From positions 38,626,001-38,690,000 of the forward strand of contig OZ017797.1 in the NCBI GenBank assembly GCA_963969395.1: a stretch of DNA of 64,000 nucleotides. The letters are read 5' to 3'. The notes beneath the pieces were generated by a model. It did not search any database and was not told the DNA's origin. It saw nothing but the letters and a program-made list of their open reading frames with translations. Position numbers and translations under genes: made by a program. Numbering within the stretch: the stretch's first letter is position 1; each line of letters opens with the position of its first letter. Source of the DNA: Pseudoscleropodium purum (Eukaryota > Streptophyta > Bryopsida > Hypnales > Brachytheciaceae). Shown one piece after another: positions 11,756-24,431 of the stretch.

Positions 11756-14700
11756 CCACGAAAACTCAAACTGGATAAATTAGTCTAGAATAAGGATTAG
11801 ATAGGCTTGCAAATTTCAATTTTTTCTTGTAATTTCTAGAGATTTATGCTACACTACGACTATAATAGAAATAGTCAGTTTCTGGGTTGCTAAAACTATT
11901 AGTAACGTTATGGAAACAAATCCAATACGGATCCGGAATCCAGAAAAGTACCGAATTCCCAAACCTACATTCTAGACTTTCAATCTAAAAAACTACGAGA
12001 TCGTCAAGGAAACAGTCATCTACCCGTTCTCCATTGGGAATTGTTAGCCGCACATCAGATACTAAAACCCACCGCCAATCCTTTTTTTCTCCTTCTCTGT
12101 TTGTTAAATTTGATCAACGTATAGTTGAGAGAAAGAGTGGTGAATTAGTGACCGAGATAGGAAGAGACGGAAGGAATAGTACCGGACTAAGTTTGCAAGT
12201 TGTCGATGATCCATGGCGGCGGTTGCTAATCCGGCTGCACGAAGGTCTGGAGTTATAGCATGGATGGTTTGTCCGGTTATTCCTTCTGATCTTGATCACC
12301 GAGTACAATTAGAAGAGGACCTCATGTGTATCGAGTGTGTCGGGTTGTTAACTAGGTCCTGGAGTATAAAGAATGAGGAAATGATTCAGGAACTCATTTA
12401 CGGAGTTCCAAATCAGTATGAGTTGACAGTGAGAGGTTGACTCGTAGCTTGGACGGAAGACATCTGGGTGGATGTCTATTCGTTTAAGAAGAATGGACTC
12501 GAACTAGCCGTAAGAGCGGACAAGTACGTGATCGCAAAGTTCCGGAGTCAAGCCCACTCAAAAGAAGGATTTGCCATTAGCAACTATAAAAACGAGAGGC
12601 ATAGACGAGTATTGGATTTCCTTATTCCAATTCAATATCAAGAAAAGCCTACCCGCATTATGATCATAGTGGCGAACACCATTTTCGAAGCTTTCGAGGA
12701 TCGGATCGTTGATTGGGGAAGAGTGATTTAGGGAGTTGTGGACAAGCTGGTAGAGCACATAGGCCAAGCAAAGCACAGCCCTATCATGTCATATCTGTTC
12801 GTCCTCTATTACCACAAGGAGGTCTTGAGTGCCAGGGAGACAATTGAGTACAACACTAGAGTTGAGATCCTGAAGTACGGCCTCACGAAAGAGTTGGAGA
12901 AGGTAGAAAAGGAGTCCGAAAAAAAAACCGGAAGAAGAAGAAGTAGTGGACCGGAAATGGAGGAAGTCCATAGATCCAACGGCAAAAAAGAAGGTGCCAA
13001 TACCAGAACGAGAGGAACCGATACCCGATCCGGAACCTCCCCAAGAACTCGAATTCTTTGAAGCTAGAATCCAATGGATGCAACAGGCTAAATAGATATA
13101 TGGCGACTTGGAAGATCATATGTTTTTTTATCGCAAACGAACTCAAGGTAGAGCCGGACCAGATTTTGGAAGAAATCTAGAAACACCTGAATCCGGAGGA
13201 GTTCAGATTGAAGGAAGAACAGATACAGAAGCTAGAGGAGGAAAAAAACAGCTTCAAGTCGCAACTTGAGTGGATGGAAGGGGAGCTAAACGCGGCAAGA
13301 TGGAAGGAGACAAAGGCTCTCTAGCTCGTCCACGACCTCAAAGAACTCATCATGGTTTTGGAACATACGATGATCCGAGCTGACTTCTACATCGCCTAGT
13401 TGGCAAAAGAAGGACATATGACCGGATCTAGGATGGTGAAGATCCTAGTCGATTTCGAAGCCCGAATGGGGATTGTGTTGAAGAACATGCAGAAGTTGCT
13501 AGGGTACTTGGATCCGAAACGAGCCATCAATTTAGAAGGGTTTCCAAAAATCCCAAGGAGTATATTCCGGGATACTCCGATTCGACAGACCCCGATCCGA
13601 TAGGCTTTAAGTGGCCTAATTTAGCTACAATTGAAGGAACTGAAGTCTATCTTCATCTCCATTGCAGATACCTCAGGTAGCCAAGCACAAACTCCATGAC
13701 GACTAGCAGGACCTGAGCCGGAGAAAGGGGCGAGTAGGAAGTCTATTCCGGCAGAACAAGCGCTTTCCATCCCAATTTTCCCACCACCATGGAATGACAC
13801 GATCGAAAAGTTTAGGGTATCCAAATTGATGGTTCACGGCAATTTCGATGTACAGATTGGAGTAATGACGAATCCGGCTCGATCTTATCCGCAAGACTTC
13901 TCTCATATGCAGCAATCGACTCCAAAATGGGATCATGCTGAGATTGAATTGAGTAAATCACTGCAAGCCAAAGATCAGGAGATTGAGGAGTTGGAAGAAG
14001 AGATGCTGAAGTCCGAATCTAAGGAAGAAACGGAATTGGAAGATTTGCCTCCCAAAGTTTCACGGAAGCCCCAAACTTGATCATCAACGAGGAATATGCT
14101 AGTGAAGGTTTCAGTGAAGACTCCAAGCAGTCAAAATGGGAGCAACTCGAAGAAGGCACAACGAGGTAGATAGAGCGTAGGTAGTTAGGTAGGATTTTTA
14201 TCTAGAACAGGGATTCAAAGCATGGATCCGAGTTCTGAATCATGTTAAAAGATTTTTGTCTTATAGAGGTAGTTGGATTGTGAACGTTCTGGATATCCTA
14301 GGTTGTTCACTAGTTGGTTGTTCTAATTTTCAAAATGTTTTTTTGGCTTTTTAGGTGTTGACTTTGGTTTTGGTTTTTAAAGGCGGGCAAGTTTGTTGCC
14401 CTCTCATTCCATCTTAGCAATTATTTTGATGTATTTCATTCCCTTCTTTAATTTGAGTCATTAGGCAAACCTTCTAGCTCCAACCGTATATCCGGATTGT
14501 ATTGGTTTGTTGTTGAAGTGTTGAAGTGTGAGAAGGACGAGTGAGGAGGAATCCGGATTTTGGATAACTTGGTTGGACTAAGGGAGTACTATTGTAATGA
14601 TGTCAGATACGAGACGAGGAAGCTGCGCATGGTGCCTTAAACTACCGGAATGGTAATCTAGTTTTTAGTAAAGAGTAGTGTGAGTGCAAATCCAGAATTG

Positions 14701-15330
14701 AAAACAATTATGTACAGAGATTAGCGACCGTCAGAGGAAACTCCCACTCACCGAAAGGTTTGCCAACCTTAAGATCCGTCTTACACCTAAAAAGATTACC
14801 CCCTTGTCCATTCTGGATGTCTGAGATCTATCGTTGTATAAGGAGGAGTGAACACAGTCCTGAGTGACCTACATTCCGGATCGACCATCCGGAATGTTGT
14901 GAGGATCCGGATCTACCTTCTGCGCTACAACACCTTGAGTACTTGGGTATTTGTTGTTTGTTTGTTTTTGTCTATATAGTGAATAGACAAGAGTGGTGAA
15001 GTCTCTACCCCTTGAAAGATCAATAGCAGACCCTTTGATGGTAAAATAGAGGAATTGAAAACCAATTTGTTAAAGGGTGAAACCGGAAAACCGGGTGATA
15101 CCAGATCCGGATTGGAATCCGGATAGTAGCGATTCCGGAAAAGAAAGTGAAAGAAATTCGTCGAAAAAGGTGAAAACGATCATCTGGATATTGAAGTTTG
15201 GAAAGGCATCTAGAATTCCCTAGGACGTTAACTTGTGTCATTTTACCACGTTTTCGTGTATAAAGATACTTACGCCTAGATTGCGCAAGCGACAATCAAA
15301 TCTTAAGTGCTTAAATTCAACTTTTCAGAT
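11742..15330 (+). mobile_element. Degenerate gag-like element, plus copy (element P)
   Basis: This is the partner of the minus-strand element at 3060-8745, in opposite orientation, about 3 kb away. Its order is a 5' segment with 'actcaaactgg', a leader, an ORF at 12213-14080, and a roughly 1.2-kb 3' non-coding part. That 3' part includes GGCGGGCAAG near 14383, a repeated CCGGAT-rich stretch at 14860-15135 and a terminal 'gtcattttaccac' near 15237. It lacks the 2-kb insertion seen in the partner and so shows the original layout. No LTR, polymerase domain or target duplication was found. Confidence 0.65.
12213..14080 (+). pseudogene. Dead gag/plant-transposon-protein-like ORF (element P)
   Basis: One frame runs 12213-13061, broken only by TGA at 12438 and TAG at 12729. 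It holds EEMIQELIYGVPNQYEL, KFRSQAHSKEGFAI and ETIEYNTRVEILKYGL in the same order as the minus copy. An A9 run at 12919-12927 carries an indel; downstream the frame that matches the partner is the neighbouring one. A second shift lies near the T7 run at 13123-13129. The coiled-coil block then continues from about 13139 to 13603 with TAG at 13178, 13322 and 13397, and a Glu-rich block follows at 13826-14080. Where the minus copy can be compared, it has CGA, CAA, CAA and TGG at four of these stops. Function is unknown beyond a probable gag-like structural role. Confidence 0.65.
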
Positions 15331-15538
15331 TGTTAGGCCAACTTTAAGAAGGGAAGGAAAGTGAAGCTAAAGAATACTTAAAATAATTCCTACACACTTT
15401 AGCAAACATCAATCTCACACCAATCTGACATTCAACCAATGTATCAAAAACATTAGTAACCCTAAGTTTCTTTTGAAATTCACAATCGCAAACTTGTGAT
15501 TGCCATTGCATACAGGCAAGCCACATTGGGAGGTACCT

Positions 15539-15757
15539 TCGCTATAAAAAATCCAAGTTTTAGGTGACAAGTCCTAATTTTTTTTAAACAAATTTTTGGT
15601 GATATTTGATGCAACAAATCTATATTTGTATGTCAACATTGATGTACGTTGGATGTTTTTGTTTATATAAAAACATCGATTTGTTTCATTGAACATCACC
15701 TAAAATTTGTTTTAAAAAATTAGAGTTTATTACTTAAAACTTAGGTTTCTTATAGAG
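15539..15757. mobile_element. Degenerate CACTA-like foldback element
   Basis: The left end (CTATAAAAAATCCAAGTTTTA) and the reverse complement of the right end (CTATAAGAAACCTAAGTTTTA) match over about 21 bases with few differences. They resemble the CACTA-type ends seen intact at 31044-31257. Inner arms ('ggtgatatttgatg' and 'gaacatcacc') also pair. The outermost bases are eroded and no 3-bp duplication can be claimed. Confidence 0.5.
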
Positions 15758-15759
15758 CT

Positions 15760-16300
15760 CCGTGCTATGAAATAGAATAGAAAACCACAACTATGAAAAT
15801 TGACACAAAATCAATAGACATTGGCACACAAATCAACAAATCCAAATCCAAATATAGTTGCACTTGCAAGGAAGACATAAAACTCTATCTAGAAATTCAA
15901 ATCCAATAAACAAAAGTGAAAACCTTGAAATCACGATTTATTGAATTCAACATCTCACTAGATAAGCAATTCATAGCATTGTATATGAAGAACCAATTCA
16001 CAGAAATCCATGTTGTAAAATAGAGCAGACAACTACAACCATAAGAATTGTCACAAAAATAATAGACATTAGCATGCAAATCAAGAAATCCAAATATAAT
16101 TGCATTGTGCTCTTAAGAATTACATTTGCAAGCAAGATCCAAACTTCTCTCCAAAATTTCAAATCCAATGAAAGAAAGTTAGAACCCTAAAATCACAACC
16201 AGCTCATATAATTCAACTTCTCATTAGATAAAGAAATTCACAACACTACTTATCAAGAACCAATTTATGAAACTCCATCCAACATATCACTACAATCGCA
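15760..16300. repeat. Tandem duplication, about 248-bp offset
   Basis: Two direct copies share 'aatagacatt' (15813 and 16061) plus blocks around 'aaatccaaat', 'aaatccaatgaa' and 'aagaaccaatt'. Small indels separate them. No coding frame is conserved between the copies. Confidence 0.7.
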
Positions 16301-18787
16301 TACACCCTACTTACTTGATTTAAAGCTTCAACAATTTTGGGTGGCAAATGATTTTAATGGCATTTTTTTTAATTCACGATTGTAGTTTAAATTCTAATTT
16401 TCATTTTGACCAATTAGTGATTTAGTACGCTTACTAGTCGCTTTTACCAATCAATAGTGCAGTTTCGAGGCTTCCTACAAGTAGTTGCCAATTGACATTG
16501 TAATTCAGTTGAATTGGGATTTTAAAGGTTCAATTTTCAATTGGCATTTGTAACTTTTGGTAGCCAAGCTTATATGTAGATGTTTACCAATTGTAATTCA
16601 ATCTCTATTGTAGTGTCGTAGGAGCTTCTTCCAATTTTTGGAAGTAAAACAATTATTTTTGTAATTTTGCGTTTGATGAATATAAGTGGATGTTTCCAAT
16701 TGTGAGTTTGTGTGAGTATGGTTGTATATGTGATGTGTGTATGAACCAATTGGAGTGATTTGAGAATTGTATATGATTGAATGTAAGTAAATTAATTGTT
16801 GTGAATTAAAGTGATAAATTGTGAATGAGCGATAGGAAGGAAAATTTATGATAGAAACTATAATTGAGAAAAGTAGGAGAAATTACCAATAGAAAAATTG
16901 TGTATGTGTGTGAAGTTAGTGAATGCCAATTGGAGTAAATCTATGATGAAATGAAAGATTGTGAGAATTTAAATTGAGAATTGGAGTGAACCAATGGAAA
17001 ATTTGTGATTGTTATAATCATATGATAAAACCAATTGGGAATATTAAATAGAATTGGTAATAAAAAAATATTAAAAGAAGAATTGAAATTAAAGAATAAA
17101 ATAAAAATGAATAAAAAAGATTATAAAGTAAAAATAAAGTAGTGTGTATTTTTCCGGCAAACAAACAATTTGAAGATGGAGTGCAACACAAAAGAGGAGA
17201 ATCTCATAAAGAAAAATAAAAGTGCCAATGGAGAAAAGGGAAAGGAAAAAAGTAAAGTGGAGGATATTGGAGAAAGGAGTTAAAAGCCAAATCCAATTGA
17301 ATTATTAACGAGTGGTTCTAAAACTTTAGTCTATTGATGTAATGTAGAAAATCAAGACAAACACAATCTTGCAATTGGATTTTTAGGATGATTTTAGATT
17401 CCAACTAGATATTTGTTACCTCCTAGAGTTTGAACTCAACTTTGGGGTTTATTTTAGGAAAGAATTCAAAATCTCTTCTACAGCAATCCACAGGTTTCAA
17501 CAACCAATGACTTCAACGGCATTTTATTTTTTCTTAATTCCCAATCTACGATAGCGGAGGGTGGTTTCAAGTTCTTTTGATCTCATCCAATAGTTTTTGG
17601 TTTTTCACTTTGGAAGTGGAGAAGAAAAGATTGCCTGACAATTCTCAAAAGATAGATTGGTAGCCATATAGAAGCCCCATTCTTTCTCTAATAGTATACA
17701 AATCATGACTACAAAATTTATCTTTTAATTCATGATTATTGTATCTCCATTAAGCAAAATGATTCTATAATTTATCTTACTATTCCTCCAAAATTTTTGG
17801 CAATATCAAGCATTGCAAAGCACTTCCTTACATTAACCCTTAAACAACACAGCAAACATTTTTTGTCCTATAGATGATAGAAAATCATTCTAATAAGACA
17901 AAAGAACAAATGTTTGTCCTTAGAATTTTGTGTTAAAAAGAGAGGTCTTGTCTAGGAGTTTAACCTCCAATAAGCGTTCTTGAATTATTTTAAGCTAATG
18001 ATTTACATAGTACCCCAAAGGATCATTTATACGATGGCTAACCCGTCTTTATAAGGTTAAGAAATATATGAGAAAAACAATTGTTCCACATTAGCTAGTG
18101 GAAGTGGGGAAAAACTAATTGCATTTTGAAAATAATGGATTCAAAACTAGATGGAAAATTTATAGGGCTAAAATCAACTAGTGCCTTTCCAATAAGAGGA
18201 TATTTTTCCTACTTCCTTTTAATACTTAGTAGAATTCAATTATTATGGAATAATATTTGTTGGCTAATACCTAGAAAAGATGACAATCATACTTGTGGAT
18301 ATCAACCTTTTGGGCCAAGCTAGTATCAAACTTAGGGAGTCAACAATTTGGATGTTTTTAAAGAATTTGGATATGTAAATAAAATCCATACTAAAAATGC
18401 TTGTGTGATTCTATGGCTTTGATTTGCAACTTTTGTAATGCATTCAATTCATATTTTAAAAATTTGTTTGAGCTCTTATAGGAATCCTGCATAATATACC
18501 AACTTCAACCTTTAGACAATTGAAACCAAACTAAGGAGACACAAATTGGGTCATATTTTTGTTGGTAGAAATTTTGAGTAGATAAATACTATGACTTTGT
18601 TTTTTCAAAATTTGTAATTGGACCTACTAATATAGCCTCAATTCCATTATAATTTTTAAAATATAATGAGCTTAATTGGTCATTTTCAAATATTGAATAA
18701 TTTTTTCTTTTAGGAGTTAGATAAGGTTAGTTGCACGTTGCATTCCAATGTCCATAAGCATTTACCCTATAAACATTTTATTTATTT

Positions 18788-18788
<1 letters not shown>
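16301..18788. other. AT-rich intergenic DNA, no gene seen
   Basis: This is low-complexity sequence; 16480-17310 is dominated by recurring 'ccaattg' and 'gtgaat' words, suggestive of a decayed simple or minisatellite-like repeat. The frame at 18126-18323 has no coding character. Confidence 0.5.

Positions 18789-18820
<32 letters not shown>
18789..18820. repeat. (AT)n microsatellite
   Basis: Twelve perfect AT units occupy 18797-18820, preceded by an imperfect extension interrupted by one C. Confidence 0.95.
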
Positions 18821-18827
<7 letters not shown>

Positions 18828-19217
18828 AAAAAAAAGCTAAAGTGATTGCAAAAACTCTTGACCTTTTTTTGGCCCCTTGGCCTCAAGATGGTAGGATTTT
18901 TCTCATAATCTTTGCATCATATGTCAATTTTTTATGAAATTTGAAATGAAGGTATACACATATGGTAGTTATAGACATTGATTCATTTTTTCTAATCTTT
19001 TCTAATTACTTTACTATTTTAAACAATCTCCAATTGGATGTCATCTTTGCCATTTGGAAAGAGAGATAGTACTATTTTCTATCCAAAAATACAAATTTGA
19101 AGGTCAAAACTAGGAGACATAGAGACAAGGATTTATACTAAATTTACCCAAGACCATAAATTGATTTTTGTTTAAAAAGTAAAATGACCACCTTTCATAC
19201 ATGCTCATAGTGTTCAA

Positions 19218-19380
19218 GTAGAACCTCTCTTAATAGGTGAGTCTAATTTGAAGCACTTTTTTTGAAAAATAGTATAGTTACAACCCACATTAGTTAGGTG
19301 GCCATTCTTACACCTCTTTAAATGAATAAACATCTTTTAGTGCATAGTCCTAACACCATGCATTGGTAGAGGCTTTATTT
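19218..19380. mobile_element. GTAGAACC-family MITE, degenerate copy
   Basis: It begins GTAGAACCTCTCTTA exactly like the better copy at 37729-37959, and shares 'ttttagtgcatagtcc' and 'catgca' near its right end. The right terminal repeat is eroded. Confidence 0.5.
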
Positions 19381-19479
19381 GTATTAATTTAATTCAATTT
19401 TTGAATTCAATTTTGAAAAAGATAATTTAATTCAATTTTTGAATTCATAAAAACTTTGAAACTTTGAATTCAAAGAACT

Positions 19480-20515
19480 TTCTCAAAACAAATTCCGAGC
19501 ACCCCTCCTTGCCAAGAGCTTTCTAGCGGTACAGCGGAACCGAAAATGTGGTACCAAGAATACCGTAGGATGCCTCACGTTAGCTATATCAAACAAACAA
19601 AACAAGCAACCTAATTTAAGGTATAAATTGGGGTAACTCAAATACTCAGGCCATATTACAATGACAGTATTTCCTTTTCAAAGCAATTTTTCACAATGTT
19701 TGTGCCCATAAAACTATTCTCTCATCACACCCTACAGCATGAATATCTAATCTATAAGTAACATGAATATCTAATCTTTTAGTAGGTCTAATGATTTGCT
19801 GTATGCGTGACACACTTCTCCAAGTTGTCTACAACGCATTTGGACCTGTCAAAGTAGTCCCATTGATGTAAGCACCCGAATGGTAATGAACTTGCACAAA
19901 TTCTTGCAAAATCTTGACCCAAATGGCAAATAGTTCCGACTCTCACTTTCATTCTGCACCGTATCTACACGAATTACGAAAACTATGTCGGGCGACCAAC
20001 ACAGTCTTGATAACTAAATGGTTTACTATGGTACAGACACATTTGGCTACTGACGTGGGAATCCATGGAATGGAATGCATTTTCAACCCTGCCAGCTCCA
20101 GAAAGGCTCGTCTACAATCAATCACGAGTCGGGCTTCGTCATGCGACAGTCTGCCCTGTCCATAGCCAGAAACATTCGTCATGACCCAGGTTAATTATAA
20201 TGACAATTCGGTGTGCACAGGTCACCGCCATCTGGAATGCAGATAAACTTGGAATGGAAAACGCCAAAACCAACTCCACTAAAACACAATAACCGCCTCT
20301 TGACTTCTTCCCCTGATACAAAAAATAGACAAAAGTTTACAACAAGAAGAGCAAGCCTGTGAACAAAGTGAGAAAGAGGCTCAGCCTAACTGTTCTCAAC
20401 TAAACAAAATTTGCGGAGAACAAAACTACATAAAGCACGAAGCACATTAGAAACTTACAAGAGACAGAGAAGAACTGATCACTTTCTGGTGTTCGCATGT
20501 ATACATGGATCAGTA
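19480..20515 (-). other. Downstream region and probable 3' UTR of the ILP1 gene
   Basis: Base composition here is intermediate, unlike the AT-rich DNA further left, and continues directly from the ILP1 stop codon. The open frames at 19914-20182 lie on both strands with no recognisable domain and are best read as chance frames in an untranslated or intergenic segment. The transcript end cannot be fixed. Confidence 0.4.
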
Positions 20516-23500
20516 CTACAAAGCTTCTTTCAACTGGAAAACCTTGCTGAGGCTTCGAGCTCGATCGTACTCGTTAACGTCAACAAGCACTCGCTTCATC
20601 CTCCGCGCAAGTGCAATGGTACTTTCATTCGCAGAGCTTTCTGACTCACGTTTCTTCTCCAGAGATCGGGTGATCTTGAGCATATATTCAATCAATGAAG
20701 CTAATTTGGGAGTTAGCTCCGCAAAACTTGGCCCAACCCAGACACCAGTAAGGGCGGCAACAATACGTTCAATCCGAGTAATAGCATCATGTTCTGTAGT
20801 CACCCCAGCCCTCAAGTGCACCAACATCTTTCCTGATAGTAATTGATCCAGAGCCAATTTTTCGAGCTGAGGCAGAGCCAAAACATCCTTCCAAAACCCA
20901 AGATTCCGCAGCAATCTCACAGCTACACCAAACTGGCGATTCACAAATCGCATGGCACCAGGAACTGCGACCGTCACTTGATGGGTCCAAGCTGGTACCT
21001 GATCACAAAACTCAAAGACTTCAGTATGCCCTGCTTTTAAACCTTCAGGTCACATCAAAGAAACAACCAAAGTCTTCATGAAGCAGCACGGCTATAACAC
21101 ACCAGATATAAACGCTACACCTAAGTAACATTCGATGAAGTATTAAGTCCTAATTGCAAAAATATTAACAAGTTGAACAACTTGCTCAGGTCCAAGATAC
21201 TTCTCAAGCTAAAACACAAGGTAGCAATTCATCATAACAAACACAAATTACTCTACAGTACCTCCAGAGCTGAAACAGCATGAGACATGCGTTTATACAC
21301 TGCAGCTAGCATTTCTTGCAAAGGTTCACTATTTGCAGCGTCAACGTAGATGAGCATTTCTTGAACAGCATTTACAGCCCGTTTCGTTCCCCTCGTGCTT
21401 AGAACATCCCAGCAATGCTCCAGTTCATGATGAAGAACAGGAAGAGCAACTTTTTCCACGAGCTTAGGGATCAAATTCACGTCCGCATCATCCTCGTCAA
21501 TGGACTGTCCGTTCGCTTGAACTCCAAAATCATATAAGAGTTTGTACCACGTCATGCTGTCAAAGCCTGCACTGCCATAGAGAGGGTCCCAATGCAAAAG
21601 CTCCAGACGAACATAGGGGGCAAATATAGATGGAGCACTCAGTTGCATGTACGCATCAGAATAAGCTGCTGAATATTGGCGCTTCCAATTTTCCAGTTTC
21701 TCCTTTACTTTCGCAAGCTGTGCGTACTCTTCAGCCGCATCACCATATACGCTCTCCGCTGTTGTTAATACTTCCTGCTTGTGGGACCTATACGCTTTCT
21801 CCTCGCTTTCACTCTCTTCGCTACTCGATTCACCTTCTACTGTCTGGATACCAAATTGGACAGCAATTTCTAAAAGTTAGTTTCTGAAACATTTCGTTTG
21901 AACTTCCTTAAGAGCCACTGTAGATGAAAACGCTATTAAACGGAAACGAATAACAAATTCATAACTATCAGAGCATGAACTTTAATTTATAAACCTCGAC
22001 TTCTCGACCTAAAATAGAAACCCAGCCTCACCATTGTTCGAGCAGAATCTCCATTAGCAAATTTCATTGCTTTCAAGCGACGTTCTGCGGCCAATTTCGC
22101 GCGGCGCTCACGTGCTTGCGCTCGGCGCTTACTCTCCATACGTTTCTGAAGATTCACGTCCCGTCCAAACTCATCGAGCTGAGGAGCTGTGCTACTCCGT
22201 ACATCTCTCGCCGCTGCAGCTGAGGCAGCTGCCATTGCGGAAGCCGTGCCACCCCCTTTTGCAAGAGTCGCCTTCGCGGCATTCACAGCAGACTCAATTT
22301 CAGTCATTTCGTCAGCATTGTCAGCAGCGCGCCGCTCCAGTAACGCATTGGCACGCTCCTCATGAAGCCGTTGCATGGCCTCTTCCAATTCCTCAATAAG
22401 AGGGCCCTTATCCTGCATCACAAGAAGCTTAATCCTTTGAGTGCTTAAAATTGGTCACTTGACATTCTTCTTCAAAATTTACAAGAAGCTACGAAAACAA
22501 ATTTACCAAAACAAAGTTCTTCTGACGCCTCAAAGAGATGAAAACTTCGACAATATGACTGCATCTTAAACTATAGGTCGATTGTGAGACTCATATAGTA
22601 AATGCTCGGTCAAAGAGGACAGATAGCCTTTACCTGCAAGAAATCACATAAAATAGCAAAGTAACTACGGAGGTCCTGCATATAGAGATACTTCTCACTT
22701 GCACTAGCCAAAGATTGTTCTAATGATGCCACTCCAGAGAGTGATGAGGTCAGCATCTCCTCAGTTCTGCGGAGCTCTGACATTGTCCTTCCGTGGCTTT
22801 CCTGAAAGACGAAAAAAGAACCTGTAAGAAACAGAGAGCCCAGCTAAACAGTGGTAAACCCATTAAGGCATGGAAAACATCCGAATTGAGGTGACTACCA
22901 AATTAAGATGTCACCTTAATCCAATTAAGGTGACATTATCGAATAGAAGAGACTACCGCCATGCCAATGCTATAAAAACTTATTCATAAACTTCAAAGGA
23001 AATACCAGTACTCTGAACACACTTAATATGTACAAGAAAAAGAGACCCCAACACAATTGTGAAGGAACGATTTCCCGTTCAAATAGAGAATCCATGCGCT
23101 ATGCTCAAACCGTTCCAAGTGCAATCGGAAATAATCTTCATATATCAATCATAGCACGGACGGATCAACCACCAGGATGAGCAAAGGAAGTAGGAAACAA
23201 ACAAGACCAACAATTAGTAGCAATGTAGTAGCGGGAAGTTCCACTTAGACGACGGACGAAGAAGATAACTTACCCGGATCTTATTTAAATTATCCTGCAG
23301 AGATTTCCAAGCTCCCTCGGCTTGATGTGGAATAGACACGGCTTCCATGGGACCCCTTCCATAAGCATAACCGAAATTAGCTACCGGCAATCCAGGAGTT
23401 AAACCAACAGCAGGACCTCCTCCAGGCACCACCACCCGCGAAACGTCCTCCACTCTCTTTCCGAATCCTTTCCGCAGTTGCTCTTCTTCCCAAGTCCTCT

Positions 23501-24431
23501 CCTCATCCGCTTCGTCGTCCTCCTGATGAGCCAATTCAACATCTTTCACCATCGCCTCAAAAACAGCTCCCGTATTTTTGTACTTGGTCTCCCCTAGAAA
23601 CGACATCCTTCCCTGCACTTCACCCTCATCTCCACTGGAATCTGCATCGCCTTCACCCTCACGCACGCTTCCCCTAACATCTCCATCATTCACAGGTATG
23701 TAATCCGGCGCTGCCTGCGCCTGCCGCAACCGATTCCTACGTGCCTTCGCAGCCGCGATCATCGCCGCATCAGGAATGTGCGTAACCCCTCCGCTATCCG
23801 CCCCTGTTCCAATTCCCATCAACCCTAACCTCTTCTCCGCATCATATTCAACTCTCGCAGTCTCCTCCACTTTCCTCTCCTTCAATTCACTCTGCCCTCG
23901 AATTTTCACTTCGGCTTTCGGCTCTTCCATAGGCTTCAACAAACCCTTGAGAATCACAACCGGCTCAGCAGGCATACTATCAACCATGGCTTTCGGTGCT
24001 CCCACCATCTTCGTGTTCCGTTGAAGCTCAAGCAATTTCTCTTTCGTATACTCTCCAGCTTGCGCCTGGACATTCGTCGCTACTTTCAATCCAGGCTTGT
24101 CCTTACCTAGTTCCATTTTGTGTCCAACGCCGTATCCACCCTTCCGCTCTTCCCCAAACCTAAAACCAGCGGTCTTCGACTGCGCCTTCTCCTTCTTCTT
24201 CGCCTTCGAAGCCAGTCTACGATCGCCATCGCCGTCCCCGTCCTCCTCATCTCCGACGAAGCTCAGCAACGTTGGCCCCGAAGAGACTTTTGCAACCACG
24301 GTCGACACCGTCGTCTTCTTCACGTCCTTCCGCTTCCCCACGCTCTTCACCTCTCGCTCCGGGGGCACCACCTTCGGCTCCTCTTCGTCGTCGTCCTCCG
24401 CACGACGACGCCAGTTCTTCACCTTCGACAT
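20516..24431 (-). CDS. ILP1: ILP1-like GCFC-domain protein (PAXBP1/GCF homologue)
   Basis: Five exons were read by eye: 24431-23274, 22801-22634, 22412-22032, 21843-21262 and 20998-20516. All junctions are in phase 0 and the sum is 923 residues, close to the roughly 900 of Arabidopsis ILP1. The start is the first ATG of the frame and gives MSKVKNWRRR followed by an acidic stretch, the usual N-terminus of this family. Residues 20-386 are charged and low in complexity. Residues 387-442 carry ESHGRTMSEL, residues 443-510 hold the coiled coil with PLIEELEEAMQRLHEERAN, and the GCFC domain covers roughly 600-900, with IFAPYVRLELLHWDP near 643-656. The C-terminus ends FQLKEAL. In Arabidopsis, ILP1 acts in the nucleus with NTR1 in spliceosome disassembly and MIRNA transcription, and was first described as a repressor of CYCA2 genes. 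No break or missing block was seen. The exon 4 acceptor (before ACA at 21843) is the least certain junction. Confidence 0.93.

Noticed and set aside
3060..15330. LTR retrotransposon with paired LTRs
   Set aside because: No direct repeat was found between the 5' and 3' parts of either inverted element, and no primer-binding site or polymerase domain.
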